61,414 nt of DNA from Microbispora corallina (GTDB lineage Bacteria > Actinomycetota > Actinomycetes > Streptosporangiales > Streptosporangiaceae), in contig NZ_BOOC01000050.1 in the NCBI RefSeq assembly GCF_016863035.1, positions 1 through 61,414 of the forward strand, read 5' to 3'. This document shows positions 1 to 8,683 of this stretch, piece after piece. The translations under genes and the position numbers were made by a program. The number at the start of each line of letters is the position of its first letter. Within the stretch, counting starts at the first letter, position 1. The notes under the pieces were generated by a model. It searched no databases and had not been told where the DNA came from. It saw nothing but the letters and a program-made list of their open reading frames with translations.

Positions 1-503
1 TGAACCTCGGCAGCTTCAACTACATGATCCTCGCCACCGAGGGATACCAGAGCAGCGGCAACTCCAACATCACGCTGGACGGCTCCACCTCCACGCCGCC
101 TCCGAGCAGCCCGCCCCCCGGCGGCGGTGGCGGGACGATCAGGGGCGTCGGCTCCGGCCGCTGCCTGGACGTGCCCAACGCCAGCACCACCGACGGCACC
201 CAGGTCGCCCTCTGGGACTGCAACGGCAACAGTAACCAGCAGTGGTCCTACACGTCCGCCCAGGAGCTCCGGGTCTACGGCAACAAGTGCCTGGACGCCG
301 CCGGCACCGGCAACGGCGCCAAGGTCCAGATCTACTCCTGCTGGGGCGGCGACAACCAGAAGTGGCGCCGCAACTCCGACGGCACCATCGTCGGCGTCCA
401 GTCCGGACTCTGCCTGGACGCCGCCGGCCAGGGCACCGGCAACGGCACCCAGATCCAGCTCTACTCCTGCTGGGGCGGCAGCAACCAGAAGTGGACCTGG
501 TGA
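1..503 (+). CDS. GH11 endo-1,4-beta-xylanase, C-terminal part with CBM13
   Basis: The gene is cut by the window edge, so only the 3' end is visible. The first residues, NLGSFNYMILATEGYQSSG, match the last beta-strands of family 11 xylanases, which cut xylan backbones outside the cell. A Pro/Gly/Ser linker follows at about codons 35-45. The rest is a ricin-type beta-trefoil (CBM13) with repeated CLD and NQ(Q/K)W motifs that binds xylan or related sugars. Paired cysteines in each repeat fit a secreted, disulfide-bonded protein. The signal peptide and the catalytic glutamates lie upstream of the window. The GH11 call rests on the short catalytic tail; the CBM13 call is firm. Confidence 0.85.
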   Translation, partial: NLGSFNYMILATEGYQSSGNSNITLDGSTSTPPPSSPPPGGGGGTIRGVGSGRCLDVPNASTTDGTQVALWDCNGNSNQQWSYTSAQELRVYGNKCLDAAGTGNGAKVQIYSCWGGDNQKWRRNSDGTIVGVQSGLCLDAAGQGTGNGTQIQLYSCWGGSNQKWTW

Positions 504-601
504 ACTGATCCGCGAGGGCTACGGCGAGACCTCTCCTCCTGGTGAGTGACGCCTCCGGTGCGGCGGACGCCGCCGCACCGGAGGTGCGCCGACCGACTCG
601 C

Positions 602-1339
602 CTACCGGGTCTGGTCGGTCGGGCGGATGAGGATCTCGTTGACCGCGACGTGCTCCGGCTGGGTGACCGCGTACACGATGGCGTCCGCGATGTCCTCGGG
701 CTGCAGGGTGCGCATGGACGCGGCCATCTTCCGCGCCATCTCCCGCATCGCGGGGTCCTTGACGTGGGCCATCAGTTCGGTGGCGACGAAGCCGGGTTCG
801 ACCACGACGACCCGTACGCCCTGGGCGGTGATCTCCTGCCGCAGCGACTCCGCGAAGGCCGTGATGCCGAACTTCGTCGCCGCGTAGACGCCGCTGTTGG
901 CCGAGGCGATGCGGCCCGAGGTCGAGGAGATCTGCAGGACGGTGCCCTTGCTCTCCAGGAGGTGCGGCAGGGCCGCGTGGACCGTGTACATCGACCCGAG
1001 CAGGTTCGTCTCGACCATGCGCGTCCATTCCGAGGTGTCCGCCCCCAGGACCGGGCCGTTGAGCATCACCCCGGCGTTGTTCACCAGGACGTCGAGGGCC
1101 CCGAAGCGCTCGACGGTCCTCGCGACGGCGCTGCGCACCGACTCCTGGTCGGTGACGTCCAGTTCGAGAACCAGCACCTCGCCGGGAGCCTTGTCCGCCA
1201 GCGACTCCAACCGGTCGGTCCGCCGGGCTCCGACCGCGACACGGGCCCCCTCCGCTGAGAGGGCCAGGGCGGCCGCCTCACCGATGCCCGACGACGCTCC
1301 GGTGACGAGGACGACCTTTCCGTCCAACCTGGTGCTCAT
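602..1339 (-). CDS. SDR family NAD(P)-dependent oxidoreductase
   Basis: This is a classical short-chain dehydrogenase/reductase of about 245 residues. The cofactor loop TGASSGIG lies near the N-terminus, followed by NNAG and the catalytic YAATK (Tyr and Lys), so it should be active. The substrate is unknown. I chose the ATG at 1339 because GGAAGG precedes it at good spacing; the frame stays open upstream to 1393 but runs into the shared promoter. It is divergent from a TetR gene, and two GACC-N4-GGTC palindromes sit between them. Local control by that repressor is the simplest reading, by analogy with many TetR/SDR pairs. Confidence 0.9.
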   Translation of the reverse strand: MSTRLDGKVVLVTGASSGIGEAAALALSAEGARVAVGARRTDRLESLADKAPGEVLVLELDVTDQESVRSAVARTVERFGALDVLVNNAGVMLNGPVLGADTSEWTRMVETNLLGSMYTVHAALPHLLESKGTVLQISSTSGRIASANSGVYAATKFGITAFAESLRQEITAQGVRVVVVEPGFVATELMAHVKDPAMREMARKMAASMRTLQPEDIADAIVYAVTQPEHVAVNEILIRPTDQTR

Positions 1340-1380
1340 GTGCTTCCTTTCCCTACATGGTCTCCGCCGCCGTATGACCA

Positions 1381-1455
1381 TGTGCGCACACATGATCTAA
1401 ACGGACCGGCTGGTCACGTTGAGCGTAACACCAAAGCGGACCGCACGGTCATGTT
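1381..1455. promoter_or_regulatory. Probable TetR operators in a divergent promoter
   Basis: Two related 20-bp segments start at 1401 and 1436, 35 bp apart. Each contains a GACC-N4-GGTC palindrome (1404-1415 and 1439-1450); the second reads GACCGCACGGTC and is perfect. A separate perfect palindrome, TGTGCGCACA, lies at 1381-1390 closer to the SDR start. The repeats lie between the divergent SDR and TetR genes, as expected for TetR operators. Binding itself is inference. Confidence 0.6.
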
Positions 1456-1486
1456 GGGGGCGTAGACTGCTGGCGGAAGGAGGCAC

Positions 1487-2134
1487 ATGACCGGAACGAC
1501 GTCCGCCGTCCCCTCGCGCAGCGACGCTGTGCGCAACCGCCGGCTGCTGCTGGACGCCGCGGCCGCGATGTTCGCCGAGCACGGAGTCGAGGTGTCGATC
1601 GGTGAGATCGCGCAGCGTGCCGGGGTGGGGAAGGGCACGGTCTTCCGCCACTTCTCCTCCAAGGACGAGCTGTTGGCGGCCATCATGCTCGGCATGCTCG
1701 GTGAGCTCCTGGACACCGGCACCGCCCTGCTCACGGCCGACGATCCCGGCACTGCGCTGCGGGAGTTCATGGCGGCCGGCGTGGAGCTCTTCGTCAGAGA
1801 TCGCGCGTTCTGTGAGGTGATCGGACGCCCGTCCCTGCAGCACGCGGAGGTGCGCGACGCCATCGACCGCCTTCGCGACGTCGCGGAGGGGCTCACCGCC
1901 CGCGCCCGTCACCAGGGCGTCGTCCGCCCGGACGTCACGGGCACCGACGTCGTACTCCTGCTGGCCGGCATCCAGCACACGGCGGCGCCGTTGCTGGTCA
2001 CCGAGCCGCAGGCGTGGCGCCGGTACCTCCAACTGGCCCTCGACGGCATCACCACCCAGACAGGGCGGAGCCTTCCGTACCCACCGCCGAGCCGCCTGCC
2101 CCTGGCTCCAGCGGATACCGACCAGGCGCGCTAA
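1487..2134 (+). CDS. TetR/AcrR family transcriptional regulator
   Basis: This is a 215-residue TetR-type repressor. The N-terminal helix-turn-helix includes IGEIAQRAGVGKGTVFRHF, followed by the SKDELL hinge typical of the family. The C-terminal half is an all-helical ligand domain with no recognisable specificity. A strong GGAAGGAGG stands just before the ATG. It is divergent from the SDR gene, with palindromic repeats between them, so it probably represses the SDR gene and itself. The ligand cannot be predicted. Confidence 0.92.
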   Translation: MTGTTSAVPSRSDAVRNRRLLLDAAAAMFAEHGVEVSIGEIAQRAGVGKGTVFRHFSSKDELLAAIMLGMLGELLDTGTALLTADDPGTALREFMAAGVELFVRDRAFCEVIGRPSLQHAEVRDAIDRLRDVAEGLTARARHQGVVRPDVTGTDVVLLLAGIQHTAAPLLVTEPQAWRRYLQLALDGITTQTGRSLPYPPPSRLPLAPADTDQAR

Positions 2135-2221
2135 CGGCGCCCGAGGGTGGAAATCGCTTTGCCCGGCGGCGATCGGCATGCCCACACTGATGGGGTGATA
2201 CCGCTGCTTCCCGTCGCCGAC

Positions 2222-2788
2222 ATGGACGACGAGCATCTGGTTGACGCGCTGGCGAGCGCGCCTCGCAGAAGCACGGCCCATCGTGAGCTGCTCCGGCGCG
2301 GCAGATCCGCGGTTCCCGCCATCCAGGCCGGTCTCGGCCACGCCGAGGAGGACGTACGCGAACAGTGCTGCAGGCTCCTCGACCAGCTCCTGGTCGAGGA
2401 GGCTCTCGACGGGCTGGTCGCGATGCTGAACGACCTGAGCCCGAAGGTGCGGGTGGCGGCGTTGCACGCCCTGGCCTGCGAGCGATGCAAGCAGGACGCG
2501 TGCCGGCCGTCCGAGGCCGCTGTGCTGCCGCCCGCGACGCGCCTGCTTCGCGGCGATCCGGACGCCCACGTGCGGGCGATGGCCGTCGAGCTGGTGGCCT
2601 CCTTCGCGCACAGCCGCCAGGAGGCGGTCGAGGCGCTGATCGAGGCCAGGGAGCACGACCCGTCCCCGACCGTTCGCAAGAAGGCGGGCTGGTACGCGCC
2701 CGGCGGGGTGATCCATCGCCGGACCGCTCCCCGCGCCGGCCGGGCCACCCGGCGCCGGGCGGCCCGCTCAGGAATGCCGAGTGACTGA
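2222..2788 (+). CDS. HEAT-repeat domain protein
   Basis: The product is helical with HEAT-like repeats, for example AVPAIQAGLGHAEEDVREQ, ALDGLVAMLNDLSPKVRVA and the DPDAHVRAMAVELV and DPSPTVRKKA units. Such repeats make protein-binding scaffolds; no catalytic domain is visible. The start is uncertain. I chose the ATG at 2222, where the repeat region begins; GTG codons at 2195 and 2147 are in frame with weak ribosome sites. The Arg-rich C-terminus (GGVIHRRTAPRAGRATRRR) is less conserved in character. It stands alone between TetR and CadD, so its partner is unknown. Confidence 0.7.
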   Translation: MDDEHLVDALASAPRRSTAHRELLRRGRSAVPAIQAGLGHAEEDVREQCCRLLDQLLVEEALDGLVAMLNDLSPKVRVAALHALACERCKQDACRPSEAAVLPPATRLLRGDPDAHVRAMAVELVASFAHSRQEAVEALIEAREHDPSPTVRKKAGWYAPGGVIHRRTAPRAGRATRRRAARSGMPSD

Positions 2789-2869
2789 CCCGCGGCCGGG
2801 TGTCCGCCTCGGTCCACGAGACGGCTCTCCTCGCTCCGCCGCGCACGACAAGGCACATGTGGCCCGGCC

Positions 2870-3472
2870 GTGAACCCGGGAATCCTCGGGCAGGCGGCCG
2901 GACTGTTCGCCGTGACGAACGTCGACGACATCGTGGTCCTGGCGCTGTTCTTCGCGCAGGGGGCCGTCCACCGAGGTGCGGCCGCACGCATCGTGGCCGG
3001 TCAGTACCTCGGTTTCCTCGCGATCCTGGCACTGTCCGTGGCCGCCGCCTTCGGCGCCGCCTTCCTCCCCGAGCAGGCCGTGCCCTATCTCGGCCTGCTG
3101 CCGCTCGCCCTGGGCGGCAAAGCCGCCTGGCAGGCGTGGAGGAACCGCGGAGAGGAGGAGAACGGCGAGGAGGGCCGCCCGGCCACGACAGGGCCGAGGA
3201 CGCTGGAGGTGGCGGCCGTCACCTTCGCCAACGGGGGCGACAACATCGGCGTCTACGTGCCGGTCTTCGCCACCGCCGGTCTCGGCGCGACGAGCGTCCA
3301 CGTCGCCGTCTTCCTGGCATTGGTCGGGGTCTGGTGCGCCGCCGGACGCTTCTTCGCCACCCGTCCCCTTGTCGCCACGGCCCTCGGCCGGTGGGGACAT
3401 CTCCTGCTCCCCCTCGTCCTGATGGGCATCGGTCTTCTCATCCTCGTCGAGGGCGGCGCCTTCGGCCTCTGA
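2870..3472 (+). CDS. CadD-family cadmium/cation resistance transporter
   Basis: This 200-residue membrane protein matches the CadD family: it begins with the FAVTNVDDIVVLALFF segment and has the second hallmark TFANGGDNIGVYVPVF in the middle. Both blocks carry the paired Asp/Asn residues of this LysE-like exporter group. About five or six hydrophobic helices can be drawn, with a charged cytoplasmic loop (RNRGEEENGEEGRP) between the halves. CadD proteins export or sequester cadmium in Firmicutes, but the substrate in actinomycetes is untested. The start is a GTG. No ArsR/CadC-type regulator is adjacent. Confidence 0.85.
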   Translation: MNPGILGQAAGLFAVTNVDDIVVLALFFAQGAVHRGAAARIVAGQYLGFLAILALSVAAAFGAAFLPEQAVPYLGLLPLALGGKAAWQAWRNRGEEENGEEGRPATTGPRTLEVAAVTFANGGDNIGVYVPVFATAGLGATSVHVAVFLALVGVWCAAGRFFATRPLVATALGRWGHLLLPLVLMGIGLLILVEGGAFGL

Positions 3473-3568
3473 CCGTTCGCCGACGGGTGTCCTCTACGCG
3501 CCACCCTGTTCGACGTCCCCAGTGAAGGGGGCCGCGACGGCGGCCTCATCGAGTCGAGGAGGACGAAC

Positions 3569-4162
3569 ATGAGCAAAGTCATCACCACGGCGAGCATGTC
3601 GCTCGACGGCTTCATCTCCGGGCCGGACGAGTCAGGGTTCGAGCACCTGTTCGCGTGGTACGGGAACGGCGACGTCCCCGTGCCCACCGCGCAGCCCGAG
3701 CGCACCTTCCGCATGACGCCGGAGAACGCGCGCCTGTGGGCCGGGCTCACCGCGGCGACCGGCGCGCTGGTGACCGGACGCAGGCTGTTCGACATCACCG
3801 GGGGATGGGGCGGCACTCATCCCCTCGGCGTCCCCGTCGTCGTCCTGACGCACACCGTGCCGGACGACTGGCCGCACCCCGACGCGCCGTTCACGTTCGT
3901 CACGGACGGGATCGAGAGCGCCGTCGCCGAGGCGCGACGGCTCGCGGACGGCAAGGACGTCGGGGTCGCCGCCGGAACCATGGCGGCGCAGGCCCTGGAC
4001 GCCGGGCTGCTGGACGAGATCTGGGTGATGCTCACCCCGGTCGTCCTGGGCGGCGGCACCCCCTTCTTCGAGGGTCTCCGGCAGCTTCCCGTCGTCCTGG
4101 ACGACCCCGAGGTCACCGTCGCCGCGGGCGTGACCCACCTGCGCTACACGCTCCGGCGGTGA
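3569..4162 (+). CDS. Dihydrofolate reductase family protein (RibD C-terminal-like)
   Basis: The 197-residue product begins MSKVITTASMSLDGFISGPD, the typical start of the RibD-C/DHFR-like reductases. It also has the GRRLFDITGGWGG segment and a GGGTPFFEG loop near the C-terminus. These stand-alone proteins use NADPH and are usually of unknown substrate; they are neither folate DHFR nor complete riboflavin enzymes. GGAGGA precedes the ATG. It is monocistronic between CadD and a small gene. Confidence 0.88.
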   Translation: MSKVITTASMSLDGFISGPDESGFEHLFAWYGNGDVPVPTAQPERTFRMTPENARLWAGLTAATGALVTGRRLFDITGGWGGTHPLGVPVVVLTHTVPDDWPHPDAPFTFVTDGIESAVAEARRLADGKDVGVAAGTMAAQALDAGLLDEIWVMLTPVVLGGGTPFFEGLRQLPVVLDDPEVTVAAGVTHLRYTLRR

Positions 4163-4247
4163 GACGGCGTTCCAGGCAGGCACGGCGCCGGCGGAGGGAT
4201 CGGCGCGTGCCGGTTTGTCGGTGGCAGGCGCAAGAATCGGCTTCATC

Positions 4248-4454
4248 ATGACCACCAGCACGTCGCCGACGGCGCCCTCACGTCCCCTGCCGGTCGAGCT
4301 CGTCGACGGGCTCAGCGGCCTGCTCTATCTCGTCCCCCGCGGGCCGCTCACCCTCGACGAATGCGAGGCCCTGTCCGCGGTCCTCGCCGCACGGGCCGCC
4401 GCCGTCCGTACGCGAAGAGCGGACGCGGACCGGGGCGCGCCGGTCGCCGGGTAG
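4248..4454 (+). CDS. Small hypothetical protein
   Basis: The reading frame gives a protein of about 68 residues that I do not recognise. It starts with a Ser/Thr/Pro-rich stretch and then has a helical middle (LTLDECEALSAVLAARAAAV) and a charged tail. The upstream in-frame GTG at 4215 has no better ribosome site. Codon use is typical of the host. Its stop is only 8 bp from the convergent YchJ-family gene. It may be a real small gene, but evidence is limited to composition and frame. Confidence 0.45.
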   Translation: MTTSTSPTAPSRPLPVELVDGLSGLLYLVPRGPLTLDECEALSAVLAARAAAVRTRRADADRGAPVAG

Positions 4455-4462
4455 CCCGGCTG

Positions 4463-4879
4463 TCAGCCGTGCTCGATGGCTGCGAGGTAGGTCCAGTCGC
4501 CGTCGTGGCGGACGAAGCGGCTGTGCTCGTCCATGTGGCCGTCCACGCCGCAGTCGACGTAGTGGGCGCGGAAGCGGACCGTGCCGTCGGTGTGGACGAC
4601 CGAACCGCCGGTGGTGCCGAGGATCTCCAGCCGTGTCCAGCTCACCCGTCGATCCAGGTCCACGCGCGGGGGACGCGTCGAGGGATGCCAGGTGCGCAGG
4701 AGGTAGCCGGCGTCGCCGACGCTGAACGCGCTGAACCGCGACCGCATCAGCGCCTCCGCCGTCGTCGCCGAGGCTGCTCCCCGGTGGAACCGCCCGCAGC
4801 AGTCCTCGTACGGCGAGGGCAGCCCGCAGGGGCAGGCAGACCCGGCGGGCTGGCGGGTGGGCCGGTCGCGTCGTGGCAC
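4463..4879 (-). CDS. YchJ-family protein (UPF0225) with SEC-C zinc motif
   Basis: The product has 138 residues. Its N-terminal CPCGLPSPYEDCCGRFH is a SEC-C-like zinc-binding motif, and the SRFSAFSVGDAGYLLRTWHPSTRP block is characteristic of YchJ. The C-terminal part is an NTF2-like fold (VRFRAHYVD and HSRFVRHDGDWTYL). The length agrees with the family. The molecular role is unknown; SEC-C motifs usually mediate protein or zinc contacts. It is convergent with the small gene on its left. Confidence 0.9.
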   Translation of the reverse strand: MPRRDRPTRQPAGSACPCGLPSPYEDCCGRFHRGAASATTAEALMRSRFSAFSVGDAGYLLRTWHPSTRPPRVDLDRRVSWTRLEILGTTGGSVVHTDGTVRFRAHYVDCGVDGHMDEHSRFVRHDGDWTYLAAIEHG

Positions 4880-5000
4880 GTTTCCATTCTGCCCCGGGCG
4901 CGCGACGGCTTCTCGCAGGCGGGCGGCCTTTAGACCCGCGTTACGACCCGCTCGCTACGGTACGGCCGAAGCCGTCTCGGGAGAGTCGCGGGAGTTACCC

Positions 5001-5372
5001 ATGTCACAGCGGAAGGTGAAGCGCAGGCGCGCCGCCCTGCGGCGTGAGGAGGCCAGGCGCCGGGAGGAGCAGCGGCGTCTGGCGCGCAGGTTCGCGTTCG
5101 CCGCCGCCGCCGTCGTGGCGGTCGCGGTCGTCGCGGTGGGGGTCGTGGTGACGGTCTCCGTCCGTTCGCCGGGGACGAGCACCGCGGCCACGAGGAGCAC
5201 GGCGAGCGCGACGAGCACGGCGGCCACGAAGGGTGCGGCCGCGGGCGCGGCCAGCACGGCGGGCGCGACGAGCGCGGCCAGCGCGGGGGGCGCGGGGTTC
5301 GCGGCACGCCCCTCTGCTTCGGCGAGTCCGGCCACCGCGTCGCCCGTCCCCAGCCCGTCGCCCACCCGGTAA
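5001..5372 (+). CDS. Hypothetical single-pass membrane protein with low-complexity tail
   Basis: The product has a highly basic N-terminus of about 38 residues (repeated RRR and EEARRREEQRR), one hydrophobic helix of about 25 residues rich in Ala and Val, and an extracytoplasmic tail of Ala/Thr/Ser/Gly/Pro ending SPVPSPSPTR. The layout suggests type II insertion with the tail outside. No domain is recognised. GGAG stands before the ATG. Long shadow frames exist on the other strand because the DNA is repetitive, but the ribosome site and membrane topology favour this strand. Confidence 0.6.
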   Translation: MSQRKVKRRRAALRREEARRREEQRRLARRFAFAAAAVVAVAVVAVGVVVTVSVRSPGTSTAATRSTASATSTAATKGAAAGAASTAGATSAASAGGAGFAARPSASASPATASPVPSPSPTR

Positions 5373-5569
5373 TCCATCCGGTCGCCCACGCACAGCACGA
5401 AGGCGGCAGGCCGGTAAGGCGGGGCCCGGCCTGATCGGGTACCGCCGGCGGGCGGTTCGGCGAGGTCCCGCGGACCGCGCGCACCACGGCACGGTCCGCG
5501 CGACGACCGTACGGGGCACCGCATGCGACTCCCGCCGATTGTCGGTGGTCGGTGGTTCAATGAGCTGCC

Positions 5570-6001
5570 ATGAGGGCCAATCGATCCATCCCGGCGTCCA
5601 CCGTCATACCGGTCCTTGTCTATCCCGACGTGCGGGAGGCCGTGGCGTGGCTGTCGGCGGCCTTCGGGTTCGCCGAGAGGGTGCGGATCGGGGAGAACCA
5701 CCGCGCCCAGCTCCGGTTCGGCGACGGCGCCGTCATCGTCGGCGACGTCCACGGCGAGCGCCGTCCGCCCCGTCCCGGCGAGGTCACCCACTCCGTGACC
5801 GTGCGGGTCGAGGACGCCCGGGCCCACTGCGAGCGGGCCAGGGCGAACGGCGCGCGCATCCTCATGGAGCCGACCGACATGCCGTACGGCGAGCGGCAGT
5901 ACACGGCCGAGGATCCCGCGGGCCACCTGTGGACGTTCTCCGAGACCCTCGCCGACGTCGCCCCGGAGGAGTGGGGCGGGGAGCTCGTCGATCCCGGATG
6001 A
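5570..6001 (+). CDS. VOC family (glyoxalase/bleomycin-resistance-like) protein
   Basis: The 143-residue protein has one or two betaalpha-beta-beta-beta units of the vicinal oxygen chelate fold. PVLVYPDVREAVAWLSAAFGF is the usual opening, and the C-terminal GERQYTAEDPAGHLWTFSE is the hallmark block with its metal-ligand Glu/His region. Many relatives are annotated as glyoxalase- or PhnB-like; the substrate is unknown. It is monocistronic, about 200 bp downstream of the membrane protein, with no clear promoter signature between. Confidence 0.88.
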   Translation: MRANRSIPASTVIPVLVYPDVREAVAWLSAAFGFAERVRIGENHRAQLRFGDGAVIVGDVHGERRPPRPGEVTHSVTVRVEDARAHCERARANGARILMEPTDMPYGERQYTAEDPAGHLWTFSETLADVAPEEWGGELVDPG

Positions 6002-6212
6002 GCCCGGGAGCCACACGGCCCGTGAACCTTTCACGGCCCGGCCTCCGGCCGGGCGCGGAGGCGGCGGGACGACCGGCCGCCACCCTGCGGATCCGCCGGG
6101 CGCCTCGCTGAACGGCGTCGCCGGATCGTTGACCGCATGATCGGCGCCGTTTACGGTTCCGGTGCGCAATGCCCTGTACCTCGCTCCACGATGACGCGAC
6201 ACGGAGGCATCG

Positions 6213-6707
6213 ATGTCCCGGAAGCTCGTGCGGTTCGTCCCCCTGACCGCCGCGGCCGTACTGGCCACCGCGCTCGCCACAGCGGCGCCCGCCGTCGCCG
6301 GTGCGGTCGATCCCGCACCGATCGGCCCGAACCAGTACTTCTCCGGCCTGGTGAACGGGCAGTCAGGCACCTCGACGATCAAGATGGCCTGCTTCGGCCC
6401 GGTGTACCCCGGTCAGACCGGCCACCCTCTGGCGGGCCAGACGGTGGAGGTCCGGCGGGCGCTCTCGACCTCGACGACCGGCGTGGGATACACGGGCGGC
6501 GCGGCGAAGGCGATCGGGGTCGCCTTCGGCAACGCCACCTCCGCCACCGCGCCCATCGTCCTGCGCTTCTACGGGGCGCCGGCCGAGATCCCCACCTCGC
6601 TCAACCTGCCGTGCTACGGAAGCGGGACCGTCTCGTTCGTCCCGGCGCCGTCCAGCCCGTCCGCCCGCCCGGCCACGGTCACGGTGAACTTCGTCGGCCA
6701 GCCCTGA
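6213..6707 (+). CDS. Secreted protein of unknown function
   Basis: A clear Sec signal peptide leads the protein: basic MSRKLVR, a hydrophobic Ala/Leu core, and an AVAGA-type cleavage site near residue 30. The mature part of about 135 residues begins AVDPAPIGPNQYFSGLVNG and contains two cysteines (MACFGPV and LPCYGSG) that may form a disulfide. Its size and beta-rich composition resemble small exported actinomycete proteins, but I do not recognise a family. The start at 6213 is preceded by GGAGG. Confidence 0.75.
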   Translation: MSRKLVRFVPLTAAAVLATALATAAPAVAGAVDPAPIGPNQYFSGLVNGQSGTSTIKMACFGPVYPGQTGHPLAGQTVEVRRALSTSTTGVGYTGGAAKAIGVAFGNATSATAPIVLRFYGAPAEIPTSLNLPCYGSGTVSFVPAPSSPSARPATVTVNFVGQP

Positions 6708-6896
6708 CCTCGGACGACGGAGGTCCGGCGGCGCCGGGGCACGCCCCTCAGGCCGGCACGCACCTGCGCGGAGACGCGGGCGTCGCCTGATCCGGTCATC
6801 CGTACGCCGGGCGTCCCGGGGAGGGCGCCCGGCCACGGCGTGCGGGAGGATGGCCACCGCCGGGCCGCGTCACGGCCGGGCGTGAGGAGGCGGCCG

Positions 6897-7406
6897 ATGT
6901 CCATCCAGGTGCGTGCGGGCGGTCCCGGCGACGTCCCGGTGCTGCTCCGGATGTTCGACGACGCCGTGAGCTGGCTGACCGCCCGGGGGAGCGCCGGCCA
7001 GTGGGGGACCGAGCCGTGGTCGCGGGACCCCCGGCGGATCGAGCGCGTCCGGGGCATCGCCGCGAGCGGCGGGCTGTCGATCGCCGAGATCGACGGCGTG
7101 CCCGCCGGGGCGATCGCGGTCACCGAGCGGCCGCCCGCCCACATTCCCCCGGTGGACGAGCGGGAGCTGTACGTCGACATGCTCATCACCGCCCGGTCCC
7201 ACACGGGACGCGGGGTCGGCGCCGCCCTGCTCGACGAGGCGCGGGCCGAGGCGCGGACACGGGGCGTCACGCTCCTGCGGGTGGACTGCTGGGCCGGTGG
7301 GGACGGCGACCTGGTGCGCTACTACCAGGGCCAGGGCTTCACGCCGACCGGGAAGTTCGACGTCGGCGGCTGGATCGGCCAGGTGTTCGAGCAGCGCCTC
7401 ACGTGA
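6897..7406 (+). CDS. GNAT family N-acetyltransferase
   Basis: The product has about 169 residues with the GNAT order: N-terminal helices, a central beta-strand ELYVDMLITA, and the acetyl-CoA pyrophosphate loop HTGRGVGAALLDEA (R/Q-x-x-G-x-G/A). The C-terminal YYQGQGFTPTGKF matches the usual YxxxGF motif. The acceptor is unknown. I chose the ATG at 6897 because GAGGAGG lies just before it; the in-frame upstream extension is Arg-rich and unlike the family. It is convergent with the nickel permease gene. Confidence 0.9.
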   Translation: MSIQVRAGGPGDVPVLLRMFDDAVSWLTARGSAGQWGTEPWSRDPRRIERVRGIAASGGLSIAEIDGVPAGAIAVTERPPAHIPPVDERELYVDMLITARSHTGRGVGAALLDEARAEARTRGVTLLRVDCWAGGDGDLVRYYQGQGFTPTGKFDVGGWIGQVFEQRLT

Positions 7407-7512
7407 GCGGGCTCACCGGTAGACGACGGTAGGCCTCCCGTGCCGGGGAACACCATGACCAGCAGCTCCACGGCGCATGACAGCGGAGGCTACCGGCAGG
7501 AGCCGGGAGGCG

Positions 7513-8613
7513 TCAGTGGTCGGTCTCCGCGGGGCGGACGGTCGCGGACCACCGCTGTTCGATGCGGCCGAGGCGCCAGACGCCCAGGGCGACGATCCAG
7601 GTGACGAAGAACAGCGCCACGATCACGTATCCGACGTGGTTGAGGTCGAGGCCGGCGACGGCGGCGAGGGGGCCGGTCTCGATGCCGAGCTTGTCGGCGA
7701 CCAGGCCGACCAGCTCGACGGCGCCCACGATGACGGCGACGGCCACCGACAGGGCCGTGATGGTGATGTTGTAGTAGATCTTGCGGACGGGCTTGGCGAA
7801 GGCCCAGCCGTACGCGAAGTTCATGAAGCAGCCGTCGATGGAGTCGAGCAGGCTCATCCCGGCGGCGAAGAGCACCGGCAGGGTCAGCACCGCGTACCAG
7901 GGCAGCGCGAACACCGCGGCGCCGCCGGCCAGGACCAGCAGGGAGATCTCGGTGGCGGTGTCGAAGCCCAGGCCGAACAGCAGGCCGACCGGGTACATGT
8001 GCCAGGGCTTGCGGACCGCCCGGGTGGCGCCGCCGAGGATGCGGTTCATGAAACCGCGCTTGTCGAGCTGCTCCTCCAGTGCCGCCTCGTCGTAGTCCCC
8101 GCGGCGCATGCGCCGGAAGACCTTGACGATCTGCCACAGCACCACGGTGTTGATCAGAGCGATGATCATGAGGAAGACGCCGGAGACCAGGGTGCCGATG
8201 AGCCCGGTGACGACCTGCAGGGTGGAGGCCTCGTTCTCCACCTGGCCCGCCAGGGCCCGCACGCCGATCCCGAGCAGCAGGCACAGCCCGAAGACCACCG
8301 ACGAGTGCCCGAGCGAGAACCAGAACCCGACCGAGACGGGGCGCTGGCCGTCGCTCATCAGCTTCCGGGTGGTGTTGTCGATCGCGGCGATGTGGTCGGC
8401 GTCGAACGCGTGCCGCATGCCGAGCAGGTACGCGGTGACGCCCAGGCCGACGGTGAAGCCGCCCGCGGTGCCGAGCTGGTAGTGGCGCGGGACGATCAGG
8501 GCGATCAGCGAGAACCAGCCGACGAGGTGGAGCGCGATGACGAACAGGGCCATCCCGCCGATGCGCCGCCACTCCCCGCGGGAGACGGCGCGGATGGGGA
8601 CGGGTGTGCTCAT
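7513..8613 (-). CDS. HoxN/NixA (NiCoT) family nickel/cobalt permease
   Basis: This is a membrane protein of 366 residues. The NiCoT signature RHAFDADHIAAID (H-x4-D-H) lies in an early transmembrane helix, and the second and third family motifs (FSLGHSSVV and LGFDTATEI) follow. About eight transmembrane helices are visible, with a charged cytoplasmic loop (RRMRRGDYDEAALEEQL). It imports Ni2+ or Co2+ at high affinity. I chose the ATG at 8613 because GGAG precedes it. A Nur-box-like sequence sits about 70 bp upstream, so uptake is probably shut off by nickel-loaded Nur. No urease or hydrogenase gene is in view. Confidence 0.95.
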   Translation of the reverse strand: MSTPVPIRAVSRGEWRRIGGMALFVIALHLVGWFSLIALIVPRHYQLGTAGGFTVGLGVTAYLLGMRHAFDADHIAAIDNTTRKLMSDGQRPVSVGFWFSLGHSSVVFGLCLLLGIGVRALAGQVENEASTLQVVTGLIGTLVSGVFLMIIALINTVVLWQIVKVFRRMRRGDYDEAALEEQLDKRGFMNRILGGATRAVRKPWHMYPVGLLFGLGFDTATEISLLVLAGGAAVFALPWYAVLTLPVLFAAGMSLLDSIDGCFMNFAYGWAFAKPVRKIYYNITITALSVAVAVIVGAVELVGLVADKLGIETGPLAAVAGLDLNHVGYVIVALFFVTWIVALGVWRLGRIEQRWSATVRPAETDH

Positions 8614-8683
8614 GTGCCACTCCGGGTGTCGCGGGGATCGGCGGCGAAGGCGTGGGCACGCCCGGTACGACATCTCCCCTTAT

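Noticed and set aside
4930..5519. Long Arg/Pro-rich frames on the minus strand over the membrane protein gene
   Set aside because: They arise from GC-rich repeated codons, lack ribosome sites and have unnatural composition.
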